Shown piece after piece: positions 41,132 to 49,011 of a stretch of 64,000 bases of DNA. The translations under genes were made by a program, and so were the position numbers. Each line of letters starts with the position of its first letter. Positions within the stretch are counted from its first letter, which is position 1. Location: positions 45,374 to 109,373 of the forward strand of contig JAVBUE010000004.1 of assembly GCA_031555735.1 (NCBI GenBank), read 5' to 3'. The DNA is from JAJDIA01 sp031555735 (GTDB taxonomy: Bacteria > Bacteroidota > Bacteroidia > Bacteroidales > Tannerellaceae). The notes beneath the pieces are model-generated. The model was not told the origin of the DNA. It made no database searches and saw only the letters and a program-made list of their open reading frames with translations.

Positions 41132-41506
41132 ATGGAAATCAAAGGAAAATTCGATCATTTCAACATCAATGTGATGGATCTGGAAAAAAGTATGGCGTTC
41201 TACAACCAAGCGCTCGGCCTGAAGGAACACCGCCGCAAGGTAGCGGCCGACGGCTCGTTCATCCTCGTCTATCTCACCGACGAACAAAGCCCTTTCCTGC
41301 TGGAGCTTACTTGGTTGCGCGACCGTGAAGAGCCCTGGGAGCTCGGGGATAACGAAAGCCATCTTTGCTTCCGCGTGGCGGGCGACTACGACGAGGTGCG
41401 CACCTTCCACAAAGAAATGGGATGCGTATGCTACGAGAACCAGGCAATGGGGCTCTACTTCATACATGATCCGGACGACTACTGGATCGAAGTACTGCCG
41501 GCCTGA
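41132..41506 (+). CDS. VOC-family (glyoxalase I-like) protein
   Basis: 124 residues with two beta-alpha-beta-beta-beta units: FDHFNINVMDLEKSMAFYNQALGL, LELTWLRDREEPW, HLCFRVAGDYDEVRTFHKEMG and YFIHDPDDYWIEVLP. Candidate metal ligands are His9, Glu in LLELTW, His in ESHLCF and Glu in WIEVLP, as in glyoxalase I. A lactoylglutathione-lyase-type role (methylglyoxal detoxification) is possible, but the family is diverse. Probably co-transcribed with the MBL-fold gene; if that were a glyoxalase II-like enzyme the pair would make sense, which remains speculative. Confidence 0.82.
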   Translation: MEIKGKFDHFNINVMDLEKSMAFYNQALGLKEHRRKVAADGSFILVYLTDEQSPFLLELTWLRDREEPWELGDNESHLCFRVAGDYDEVRTFHKEMGCVCYENQAMGLYFIHDPDDYWIEVLPA

Positions 41507-41548
41507 GGAATATTATCAACGGGGTGGCATATTATTTACGGCAAAAGC

Positions 41549-41579
41549 ATTGCTTCTTATCGTAAACCGCTTATATTTG
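41549..41579 (+). promoter_or_regulatory. Promoter of the ROK kinase gene
   Basis: ATTG (41549-41552), 19 nt, TATATTTG (41572-41579). Perfect -7 box, -33 box with one change; leader about 40 nt. Confidence 0.65.
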
Positions 41580-41622
41580 CTACCTATATAAAAATTCATT
41601 ATTAATCTATAAAAAGAATATC

Positions 41623-42594
41623 ATGGAAAAGCCTTATGTAATAGGTATCGATATTGGGGGAACCAATACAGTATTCGGGGTGGTGGACGCAAGAGGTACG
41701 ATCTTGTACAGCGGCTCGATTAAAACCGGCAAACACGCGGACGTAAAAGACTATATCGAAGATCTTGGCAAAGGCTTGGATATGGTGATCGACCAGGCCG
41801 GCGGACACAACAAGATCAAAGGCATCGGCGTAGGCGCCCCGAACGGGAACTATTACAACGGATGCATCGAGTTTGCTGCCAACCTGCCCTGGAAAGGTAA
41901 GATACCGTTGGCGCAACTGATCAGCGAACGCTGCAAAGGCATCCCTGTGACACTGACCAACGACGCCAATGCCGCCGCGATCGGAGAAATGACATACGGC
42001 GTGGCCCGCGGAATGAAAGACTTTATCGTGATCACGCTCGGCACGGGTGTAGGCAGCGGTATCGTGATCGGAGGGAACCTGGTGTATGGACACGACGGTT
42101 TCGCCGGTGAATTGGGACATGTGATCATGCGGCGTAATAACGGCCGCCTCTGCGGTTGCGGCCGCCACGGCTGCCTCGAAGCCTATTCGTCGGCTACCGG
42201 CGTAGCGCGTACCGCCCGTGAATACCTTGAAATACGGAAAGACGACAGCCTGTTGCGCGATATCAACCCGGACGATATCACCTCGAAAGATGTATTTGAA
42301 GCGGCCATGAAAAACGATAAGCTGGCACTCGAAATCTTCGAATCCACCGGTGCAATCCTGGGTGAAGCATTCGCCGATTTCATCGCGTTCTCCAGCCCCG
42401 AAGCCATCATCCTGTTCGGCGGATTGGCAAAAGCCGGCGACCTGATCATGGAACCGATCAAGAAATCGTTGGATAAGAACATCCTGAATGCTTATGCCGG
42501 CAAGACCAAATTGCTCTTCTCTCAACTGAAAGAAAGCGATGCCGCCGTTCTGGGTGCCAGCGCCCTGGGTTGGGAATCCAAAGAGATTGACTAA
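41623..42594 (+). CDS. glk: ROK-family glucokinase
   Basis: 323 residues. Phosphate-1 loop GIDIGGTNTVFGVVD (8-22), catalytic aspartate in LTNDANAAAIGE, LGTGVGSGIVIGG (adenosine/phosphate-2), and the zinc motif CGCGRHGCLEAY (C-x-C-G-x2-G-C-x-E) of ROK kinases. It phosphorylates glucose, or a related hexose, with ATP in the cytosol. Monocistronic, with promoter and terminator both visible. Sugar choice is inferred. Confidence 0.92.
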   Translation: MEKPYVIGIDIGGTNTVFGVVDARGTILYSGSIKTGKHADVKDYIEDLGKGLDMVIDQAGGHNKIKGIGVGAPNGNYYNGCIEFAANLPWKGKIPLAQLISERCKGIPVTLTNDANAAAIGEMTYGVARGMKDFIVITLGTGVGSGIVIGGNLVYGHDGFAGELGHVIMRRNNGRLCGCGRHGCLEAYSSATGVARTAREYLEIRKDDSLLRDINPDDITSKDVFEAAMKNDKLALEIFESTGAILGEAFADFIAFSSPEAIILFGGLAKAGDLIMEPIKKSLDKNILNAYAGKTKLLFSQLKESDAAVLGASALGWESKEID

Positions 42595-42627
42595 GCAGAC
42601 TTACAATAGCGGAAATCGGACACTACG

Positions 42628-42656
42628 GCCGGGGGCGTTTTGCCCCCGGCTCTTTT
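42628..42656 (+). terminator. Rho-independent terminator of the ROK kinase gene
   Basis: GCCGGGGGC (42628-42636) pairs perfectly with GCCCCCGGC (42642-42650) around GTTTT, followed by TCTTTT. It starts 33 nt after the stop. Confidence 0.92.
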
Positions 42657-42669
42657 ATGACATCATGCC

Positions 42670-43206
42670 ATGACACATCCTTTGCATCAGTTTATCTACT
42701 GCCCGGTATGCGGCAAACAGGCATTCCGTGATCAGAACGAGAAAGCCAGACGTTGCGACGCCTGCGGCTTTGTCTATTACTTCAACCCCTCGGCGGCCGT
42801 AGCCTGCTTTATCCGTAATAACCGGGGTGAATTGCTGACGGTACGGCGGGCGAAAGATCCGGCGAAAGGAACCCTCGACCTTCCCGGCGGCTTTGTCGAT
42901 ATGCATGAATCAGCCGAACAAGCCGTACGCAGGGAGGTGAAGGAAGAAACCGGGCTGGATATCACCACATTCCACTACCTGTTCTCCCTCCCCAACATAT
43001 ACCCGTATGCCGGTTTTGAGGTACATACGGTAGATCTTTTTTATGAATGTGTGGCCGACGACTTCACCAACGCCCACGCGGCTGACGACGCTTCCGAAAT
43101 TGTTATCATACCCATTTCTGCCCTTTCCACCGCCGATTTCGGCCTTCACTCCATTCGCCAGGGGGTGGAGAAATATACAATCGCCCGGCTCCACGGCAAG
43201 AGCTGA
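42670..43206 (+). CDS. Nudix hydrolase with N-terminal zinc ribbon
   Basis: 178 residues. Zinc ribbon cysteines C11, C14, C29 and C32 (CPVCG...CDACG), then a Nudix fold with the box GGFVDMHESAEQAVRREVKE plus ETGLD (near 75-98; G-x5-E-x7-R-E-x-x-E-E-x-G). Zinc-ribbon Nudix proteins resemble NudC-type NADH/NAD-capped RNA pyrophosphatases, but this one is shorter; the substrate is not assigned. It starts 14 nt after the preceding terminator, so its own promoter must lie in or close to that hairpin. Confidence 0.88.
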   Translation: MTHPLHQFIYCPVCGKQAFRDQNEKARRCDACGFVYYFNPSAAVACFIRNNRGELLTVRRAKDPAKGTLDLPGGFVDMHESAEQAVRREVKEETGLDITTFHYLFSLPNIYPYAGFEVHTVDLFYECVADDFTNAHAADDASEIVIIPISALSTADFGLHSIRQGVEKYTIARLHGKS

Positions 43207-43564
43207 AACTCCCTCCTCAGCATTCACACACGACATCCCGTAGATGTACAGGCTCAAGCACAGACAATGCGAATGCAGCTCGTCCAGTAGCCCCTTCATC
43301 CTTCAAACGGACAGCAATCAAACGTTAATAATTAGCTCGAATATGTTAATAATTACTAACTAAAACTCCTCTCTTTCCCCTCCTTTTTCCCCCTTCCCGC
43401 CCCCCTTTTTCCACTAAAAACATCCCCACACAAAACACCTCTACTATCATTTTAACACCCTTCCCTCTTCAACAATCTGTCACATCGATACCAATCCCAC
43501 CCTCAAGCCTCCATTTTGTCAGGCCGCCTTGCATCGCAACGTATCATATGGTCACAAAACACAC

Positions 43565-43614
43565 TTCGTACTCCAAACCCATACATTTCGTACAGAAACC
43601 CTATCCTTTCGTAC
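43565..43614. repeat. TTCGTAC direct repeat, three copies at 21-22 bp
   Basis: TTCGTAC at 43565-43571, 43587-43593 and 43608-43614; copies 2 and 3 are followed by AGAAACCCTAT and TACGTTCTCCTA. The spacing equals two helical turns and leads directly into the 11-bp array. Confidence 0.6.
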
Positions 43615-43631
43615 TACGTTCTCCTACCTCG

Positions 43632-43726
43632 CTCCTTACTTTCTCCTTACTTTCTCCTTACTTTCTCCTATCTTCTCCTTAGTGCCTCCTTAGTGCCTTC
43701 TTAGTGCCTAGTTACTGCCTCCTACC
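43632..43726. repeat. 11-bp tandem repeat, about nine units
   Basis: Units start at 43632, 43643, 43654, 43665, 43675, 43686, 43697, 43708 and 43719. The first half reads CTCCTTACTTT, the second half CTCCTTAGTGC, so one variant replaces the other within the array. 11 bp is one helical turn and not a multiple of 3. Confidence 0.8.
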
Positions 43727-43930
43727 ATTGCACAATTCAAAAATAATTCTCAACTTGCAGCCGGAACCTGAGATACCCTATTGCTGTCAACCAGACGAGA
43801 ACTATACATTCAAAACAGCTTCTTAGCAGACTAAGTAAACCGATCGTAAGGAAATTCAGGAAGAGTAGAGCATCCGCTGCCCTGTAACAAATCATCAGGA
43901 TGTTGAGACGATATCCGGAAAACCGGCTCG

Positions 43931-45673
43931 TTACTTCAACGGAGAAACGGCATCACCCCGTGTAATACCACACTCATTGAAGGCGTCGATGCTGATGAAA
44001 TACGTAGCGTCGCGGTTAAGGCCGGTCAGTTCGACGGTATGGTCACCATATACCATGTACGACGCATACAGTTTATCCGCGCGCGTACCGAAATTCACCA
44101 CATAGCCTGTAGCCCGTTCGTCCCTGTTCCAGCTGATTGTTGCCCGGCGGGCATCGGCAGGATTCCGTTCGGCCATCCATCCGGTTACCTGTGCTGGCGC
44201 CTCACCCTGCCGGGTACCGAATACCCGGAAGCCCGACAAGGAGAACCGTCCATCCTGTCCGGCCGCGTTCTCCACCTTCAGGTATCGCGCTTTCACCGGT
44301 TCGTCCAACGCCACATACGCATGGCAGGCATCCTGTGGATCGAGGCTGCGGTCGGCGATCACCTCCCAGCTCTTCCCATCGGTCGATGCCAGCAGACGGT
44401 AAGCATACCGGATTGTCCCGCCGGGTTGGCAGGTAGCATCCTGGTCGGCGAAGTTCAGCTGTACCGCATACACGACAGCCTGTTTATCAAGCTTCACGCT
44501 CAACCATTCGCCCGGGTTACCTGTTTCCGCCGACCACCACGTACGCACCTCCTCATCAAAGGCATTCGTTGCCGGATAGCCCTCCAGGGACGAAGACGCC
44601 TCAGCCGCTTTGTTGTAGGAAAGCAGCATCCATCCGGCAAAAAGGCTTTCCTGTTCGAAATCGACCCGGTGGCCGGGCACGATCATCGGGTAGTCGCCAA
44701 ACGCGGTGAGCGTACGTAGCACCCCATCGGTATCGAAATAGGTAGGGAACAACGCGAGTCGGCGTTCGAATATATGGCGCACGCTGATACTCATCGTAGC
44801 GGCATGCCAGTAGTTACCATAGGTATCCTGCGCGGTTGAACTGTGCCCCGCCCCACAAATGAAACCGCCCGGCTTATAACTGAAGGGGCTATATTCCAGG
44901 TAGGTAAACGACCCCATCGGTGCATCGCCCACATAGACCCCATCGGCATAGGTCTTGTATTCGGTTCCCGGAGAGGCATATTGCAGGTAGTATCGCCCCG
45001 CGTGTTTGGTCATCCAGGGACCTTCGTTGTAACCGTTCTTTTCCTTTTCGTTCTTTTCACCCGGGTTTTCCCATCCATACAGTTCGGGATGATGGGATAT
45101 TACCACCTGCGGATCGGTCAACGGACGCATGGACGCATCCAGCTCCACCACGTAGATCGGTGTTCGATCCGAACAGCCCCAATAGAGATAGGTACGGCCA
45201 TCGTCGTCGCGGAAGAAATGCGGATCCCATACGGCAAAAGGCAACGGCTCGCCCAACGGTTTCCAGTTGTCTTCATACGGATTGGTGGTATAATAAATGG
45301 GTTTCGGCACGGATGCCGAAGCAATGAACCAAGTAGTATCGCCGATGGTAATCACATCCGGCGCATAGTCTTCGATCGGCAGTGTGGTATTGCGTACGAA
45401 GTGCCACTTCAGCATATCCTCCGAATACCAATATCCTCCGCTATGGGATACGTATAAGAAGCAAACACCTTTGTACATAGACAGTGCAGGGTCTGCCGCT
45501 TCCCGGTAAGCAGCCTGGCTGCCCGACGGGTCGGACGGTTGAAAACGGTAATTCAGATCCAGGGGATTACACCAGGTGACCCGCTTCTCCGACGCGGAAG
45601 GAGCGGTACAACCTCCACCTGCCAGGCATACAGACAGGACGATAAACACAAGGAAACGGAGCGGGCTTTTCAT
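43931..45673 (-). CDS. Glycoside hydrolase family 43 lipoprotein with discoidin and Fn3-like domains
   Basis: 580 residues from the ATG at 45673 (MKSPLRFLVFIVLSVCLAGG), lipid cysteine near 22. Five-bladed propeller GH43 domain with the catalytic pattern Asp61 (AADPAL), Asp150 (AVWDPHFF) and Glu217 (NEGPW). Then an F5/8 type C (discoidin) sugar-binding domain (about 370-495) and a C-terminal Fn3-like domain. GH43 enzymes act mostly on arabinose- or xylose-containing glycans; exact substrate unknown. The -7 box TATCTTTG (45711-45704) lies downstream of an alternative ATG at 45706, which is thereby rejected. Confidence 0.88.
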   Translation of the reverse strand: MKSPLRFLVFIVLSVCLAGGGCTAPSASEKRVTWCNPLDLNYRFQPSDPSGSQAAYREAADPALSMYKGVCFLYVSHSGGYWYSEDMLKWHFVRNTTLPIEDYAPDVITIGDTTWFIASASVPKPIYYTTNPYEDNWKPLGEPLPFAVWDPHFFRDDDGRTYLYWGCSDRTPIYVVELDASMRPLTDPQVVISHHPELYGWENPGEKNEKEKNGYNEGPWMTKHAGRYYLQYASPGTEYKTYADGVYVGDAPMGSFTYLEYSPFSYKPGGFICGAGHSSTAQDTYGNYWHAATMSISVRHIFERRLALFPTYFDTDGVLRTLTAFGDYPMIVPGHRVDFEQESLFAGWMLLSYNKAAEASSSLEGYPATNAFDEEVRTWWSAETGNPGEWLSVKLDKQAVVYAVQLNFADQDATCQPGGTIRYAYRLLASTDGKSWEVIADRSLDPQDACHAYVALDEPVKARYLKVENAAGQDGRFSLSGFRVFGTRQGEAPAQVTGWMAERNPADARRATISWNRDERATGYVVNFGTRADKLYASYMVYGDHTVELTGLNRDATYFISIDAFNECGITRGDAVSPLK

Positions 45674-45703
45674 ACACATAACAGCATCAGTTGATTGATC
45701 CTG

Positions 45704-45711
45704 CAAAGATA
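45704..45711 (-). promoter_or_regulatory. -7 element of the GH43 gene
   Basis: TATCTTTG on the minus strand, perfect match to TAnnTTTG, about 31 nt before the start at 45673. No clear -33 box. Confidence 0.5.
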
Positions 45712-45734
45712 GTATTTAGCCCGTTTCATCCGGA

Positions 45735-46322
45735 TTATTTACGGCCAAATTGCCAGATGGTGTAGCCTGCGCGGGACAGCACCAGGGAGTCGGCATCCAG
45801 TTTTTCCACCTGAAGCGTATCTACGCCTTCAAGTGTTTGGCCGCTGCCGACACTTTTGGATGTCAGCAGCAACTGATTGCCGTTGAGTTCCCATTTTTCA
45901 AAAAGAAGGGTTTCCATGCCAACGGAAGAAGCGGTTCCGTCTTCTTTCAGGATCACGCCCTGTACTTCCGCCGCATTGATCGGATTGGGTTCCAGCCATG
46001 TACCCTGAATGAAGAAGAAGGGAGAATGTTTCGTGATGGCCAGTTCTTCCGCCTGCAGTATCTTTGAGTCGCCCACATGCTCAACACGGTAGGTCAGCGT
46101 CACGGAATCGTTTACCAACACGCCCGGCACTTTCACCGGATCGGCATCCATCTTACTGATATTCAGGGTATCCCCTGCCAATGTAACCAGGGTGATATTG
46201 TTCATCGATGCATCGGCAACGCATCCGGACACGGTGAATCGTTTGGTTTCCTGTACGCAGGAAGAGATTCCGAGCGCCAAGCACACAATCCATACACAAA
46301 AGGCATACATTCGTTGTTTCAT
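45735..46322 (-). CDS. Lipocalin-like lipoprotein
   Basis: 195 residues. Lipoprotein signal MKQRMYAFCVWIVCLALGISSC with the cysteine at 22. The N-terminal part (40-100) is beta-rich; the C-terminal part (FFFIQGTWLEPNP...GVILKEDGTASSVGM, LLFEKWELNGNQLLL) has the G-x-W and strand pattern of bacterial lipocalin-like domains. Ligand unknown. It lies between the fimbrial operon (76 nt upstream) and the GH43 gene (61 nt downstream); whether it is co-transcribed with either cannot be told. Confidence 0.65.
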   Translation of the reverse strand: MKQRMYAFCVWIVCLALGISSCVQETKRFTVSGCVADASMNNITLVTLAGDTLNISKMDADPVKVPGVLVNDSVTLTYRVEHVGDSKILQAEELAITKHSPFFFIQGTWLEPNPINAAEVQGVILKEDGTASSVGMETLLFEKWELNGNQLLLTSKSVGSGQTLEGVDTLQVEKLDADSLVLSRAGYTIWQFGRK

Positions 46323-46398
46323 GTTGATTTGATTTGATGTTTTACGGTTTATCAGGCGAATATACGACCTTATCCGCAGGATACGCTACTCTTCCGTG

Positions 46399-46938
46399 TT
46401 AAATATGATCCCGGGGATCCGTTCCAATCACTTTTTTCCCATCCGGTGTGAGCAGGAAGGAGTCTGTCTGTTCATGCCGGGCATTTCCCCATGGGATACT
46501 GATCCTATACGTGCAGGTCACACGGATACCCAGCAACATCTCCGGATCCAATCCTTTATACAATCCGGCCTCTGCGGGGATGGCTTTTTCCAAAGCCCTG
46601 ATCCGTTGCTCCGAGTACGCCACTTCCTTTTCATAGATCTCGCGGAACATTTTACCGAGGAATTCTGATTTTATCTTCTCTTCCATCTGCTGCTTCATCA
46701 TTTGCAAGGAAGCCTCTTCGGCAGCGATCGCTTGTCTTTTTTCCATTTCCGCATCATCGATGAGTATGCGGATACACTCGCCTACGGTACATGCCTTTGT
46801 TTTCATTGAGAGGATTTTGAAACCCAGATCTGTCCATTTACCACATTCATCCGTTTGGAGATAGCCGGCGATGGTTTCTTCATACACTTTTTCATTGGCC
46901 GAACAGGCTGCTAACAGTGTTAATGCAAATACTTTCAT
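46399..46938 (-). CDS. Small hypothetical lipoprotein at the end of the fimbrial operon
   Basis: 179 residues. A very short lipoprotein signal (MKVFALTLLAAC, cysteine at 12), then a Cys-containing segment (TDECGKW, KACTVGECIRI) and a long helix about 60-125 (KRQAIAAEEASLQMMKQQME...), and a C-terminal beta part (VTCTYRISIPWG). I do not recognise the family. It starts 21 nt after the clostripain-like gene, so it is probably its operon partner; a helper or inhibitor of that protease is a possibility only. Confidence 0.7.
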   Translation of the reverse strand: MKVFALTLLAACSANEKVYEETIAGYLQTDECGKWTDLGFKILSMKTKACTVGECIRILIDDAEMEKRQAIAAEEASLQMMKQQMEEKIKSEFLGKMFREIYEKEVAYSEQRIRALEKAIPAEAGLYKGLDPEMLLGIRVTCTYRISIPWGNARHEQTDSFLLTPDGKKVIGTDPRDHI

Positions 46939-46959
46939 ATCGTTTCTTTTATATTTATG

Positions 46960-48099
46960 CTATAGCCGGTATTCCGGCCTGGCATCCATTCGTTGATACC
47001 AGGCCAGACGCCGGTATTGTTCGTTCAGGGAGGGAAATTCCGGTTGTTCAATATACGTGCTAAGCCCTGAGAAATGAGTGATCGTGAATCCACCCTGCCC
47101 CGGGATGAACGAAGGGGTTGCCGCTTTGTACAGGATACAATGGTCGAGCTGACGCTGCAACCGCCCGAAAGCCTCTTTGTCAAGTACGCGTGCGTAGGCA
47201 TCGCCAAAGTCGAAAAACAGGCGGTACGCGTACCGGTCGAAATGCTGTATATCCCCCACATCGCCCGTCATCGTTTCGGTAAGCGCTGTAGCCGCCGCTT
47301 CCGCCAGTTCGTCCAAACCATCGGTACGGACAACCGCGATGGTTGCCGAACGATCATCACCCTCCCGTGCATTGTAATACGCGAAATAACGTTGCGCCAC
47401 CCCTTGCAGGTCGGCTTCCGGCTGGAACAGCAACGGGAAGATATCACCATATACCGGCAGCAGGCCCGGCGACAACATCTCGGTGGACGACGCCACAATA
47501 TACGCCGCCTTATGCCGTAACTCATACATCGTCTCCACCCCACCCATAAAACAGGTCTCGAACACGATGAAGTTGAACATCCCGTCGGGAATCGCTGCCG
47601 CGAAATCAACCAGTTCCATTTCATGTAGCCCGTCGATGATTACCGACCGTTGCTTTCCGAACGTGGGATTGAGTAACCTCCCTTCCGGCAGCCAACCCGA
47701 CGCGTGGGAGAACACAATCATCCCGTACGACGAAGCGGGATAGTCGCAGCGTACTGTTTCCAGCACCTCCGCCAACACCATGGCGGACGCCGAATTGCTT
47801 TCTGCATAGGCACGTACCTGACGGACAACGCCCTCCCCATTGCCTGCGGGAGTTATCTCCAGCAGTCGGGGCGGGCGGCCACGTTCGTCACTATAGATTA
47901 ACACCCGTTCACCGGGGCGGCGGCAGGCGAGTCGCAACGCTTCGATCTTCCGGACATTCTCGCCGGAGAGGTTGTTGTCGCCACCCATATACACCAGCAG
48001 CACCCGCGACGGCGCCTGTATAAGGTTATCAAACAGGTTATCGCATGAAACCAACGATAGATAAAGGGCGGATAGTAGGAGGTAAAACAAGGCTTTCAT
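46960..48099 (-). CDS. Clostripain-family (C11) cysteine protease lipoprotein
   Basis: 379 residues. Lipoprotein signal MKALFYLLLSALYLSLVSC (cysteine 19). Clan CD core: LLVYMGGDNNL (34-44), catalytic His132 in FSHASGW and catalytic Cys183 in FETCFMGG, the latter following a strand (FNFIVF). C11 enzymes cleave after Arg or Lys. Being a lipoprotein it would act in the periplasm or at the outer membrane. It lies inside the fimbrial operon, 33 nt after a FimA-like gene, suggesting it processes fimbrial precursors or other lipoproteins. That role is inferred. Confidence 0.88.
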   Translation of the reverse strand: MKALFYLLLSALYLSLVSCDNLFDNLIQAPSRVLLVYMGGDNNLSGENVRKIEALRLACRRPGERVLIYSDERGRPPRLLEITPAGNGEGVVRQVRAYAESNSASAMVLAEVLETVRCDYPASSYGMIVFSHASGWLPEGRLLNPTFGKQRSVIIDGLHEMELVDFAAAIPDGMFNFIVFETCFMGGVETMYELRHKAAYIVASSTEMLSPGLLPVYGDIFPLLFQPEADLQGVAQRYFAYYNAREGDDRSATIAVVRTDGLDELAEAAATALTETMTGDVGDIQHFDRYAYRLFFDFGDAYARVLDKEAFGRLQRQLDHCILYKAATPSFIPGQGGFTITHFSGLSTYIEQPEFPSLNEQYRRLAWYQRMDARPEYRL

Positions 48100-48132
48100 A
48101 CGATATGCGTCACGGGTGTTGGTGGTGTAGGA

Positions 48133-48978
48133 TCAGACTGGATTGACAGTTAGTTTCATAGTATATACCTTATTCCGGTCGATCTTTCCGTTGGCGGCCG
48201 AATTCAGTTCGGAGGTAAAATACCTCACCAGTAAACCGTTCTTCATAGCCACTTTCACCTGGATCTTGTTCCCTGCCTTGTTTTCATACAGATAGGCACG
48301 GAACGTATTCGATCCGGTGGACAACATTTTACTTGTACTGCGCTCCGTCGGATAGACATTCAGCCCTGCGAGATAGACCGCCAGCAGGCTTTCGTATTCC
48401 ACATACGCATCTACGGCGCTCCAACCCGGAAGTTGCGACACACACTCCAGATCGAACCGCGCTACCGTCCGTTGGAGTTGGATAGACAGGTCGGCTCCGG
48501 TAGCATAGTAACCTATTCCCGACAGAGAGATCATCGGATTGGCCAACGTGCGGACAAACTGTTTTTCCCGCAGTTTCTTGAGGTTATCTTTCGTCGCATT
48601 CCGGGGAGGGATCACGGTGGAGGCAGGCAGGTTGGCCAACACATACACCTCGTACACTCCGGGACTTGCCGGCAGTCCGATATCAGCAAACAACAGGGTG
48701 AAGTTTAATACACCATCGATTCCCAGCCCAGTCTTGCTATAAAAGCCTACGGAGGCGGTTGCATCGGAAGTAGTTATCGGGAAAAACCAGATATACACAT
48801 TGTCGATAGTCGATTCTCCGGCTACAGGTGCCACCGGGCTGTATGTATTTGCCTCATGAGGCGATACGGACAGGGCGATATTTACCTGCCGGTCGATCTC
48901 CGGTATGTCGTACACTTCCTGCACGCAGGATCCCAGGATGGGCAATAGCGCCCCGATCAGGATTTGACTCATTTTCAT
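48133..48978 (-). CDS. FimA-like fimbrial lipoprotein (accessory subunit)
   Basis: 281 residues. Lipoprotein signal MKMSQILIGALLPILGSC (cysteine 18). After a short linker ending in a basic residue (EIDR, 27-30) come the strands QVNIALSVSPHEANTY and NVYIWFFP typical of the FimA/Mfa transthyretin-like fold, and the C-terminal KIDRNKVYTMKLTVNPV block (RN-x-x-Y at the end of the subunit) seen in these families. Likely an anchor or minor tip component of the fimbria. Fourth gene of the operon, 33 nt from both neighbours. Confidence 0.82.
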   Translation of the reverse strand: MKMSQILIGALLPILGSCVQEVYDIPEIDRQVNIALSVSPHEANTYSPVAPVAGESTIDNVYIWFFPITTSDATASVGFYSKTGLGIDGVLNFTLLFADIGLPASPGVYEVYVLANLPASTVIPPRNATKDNLKKLREKQFVRTLANPMISLSGIGYYATGADLSIQLQRTVARFDLECVSQLPGWSAVDAYVEYESLLAVYLAGLNVYPTERSTSKMLSTGSNTFRAYLYENKAGNKIQVKVAMKNGLLVRYFTSELNSAANGKIDRNKVYTMKLTVNPV

Positions 48979-49011
48979 CTTTGAACAGATTATATAACGT
49001 ATTCTTACTTA

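Larger units (their letters stand above)
43207..43930. other. Gene-free, repeat-rich, pyrimidine-biased spacer
   Basis: 724 bp between the convergent Nudix and GH43 genes, with no credible coding frame. Contents in order: two GTTAATAATTA copies 21 bp apart (43324 and 43345), an almost pure pyrimidine tract (43366-43412), three TTCGTAC copies 21-22 bp apart (43565, 43587, 43608), and an 11-bp tandem repeat (43632-43726). The strand is strikingly poor in G from 43360 to 43730. Confidence 0.8.
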
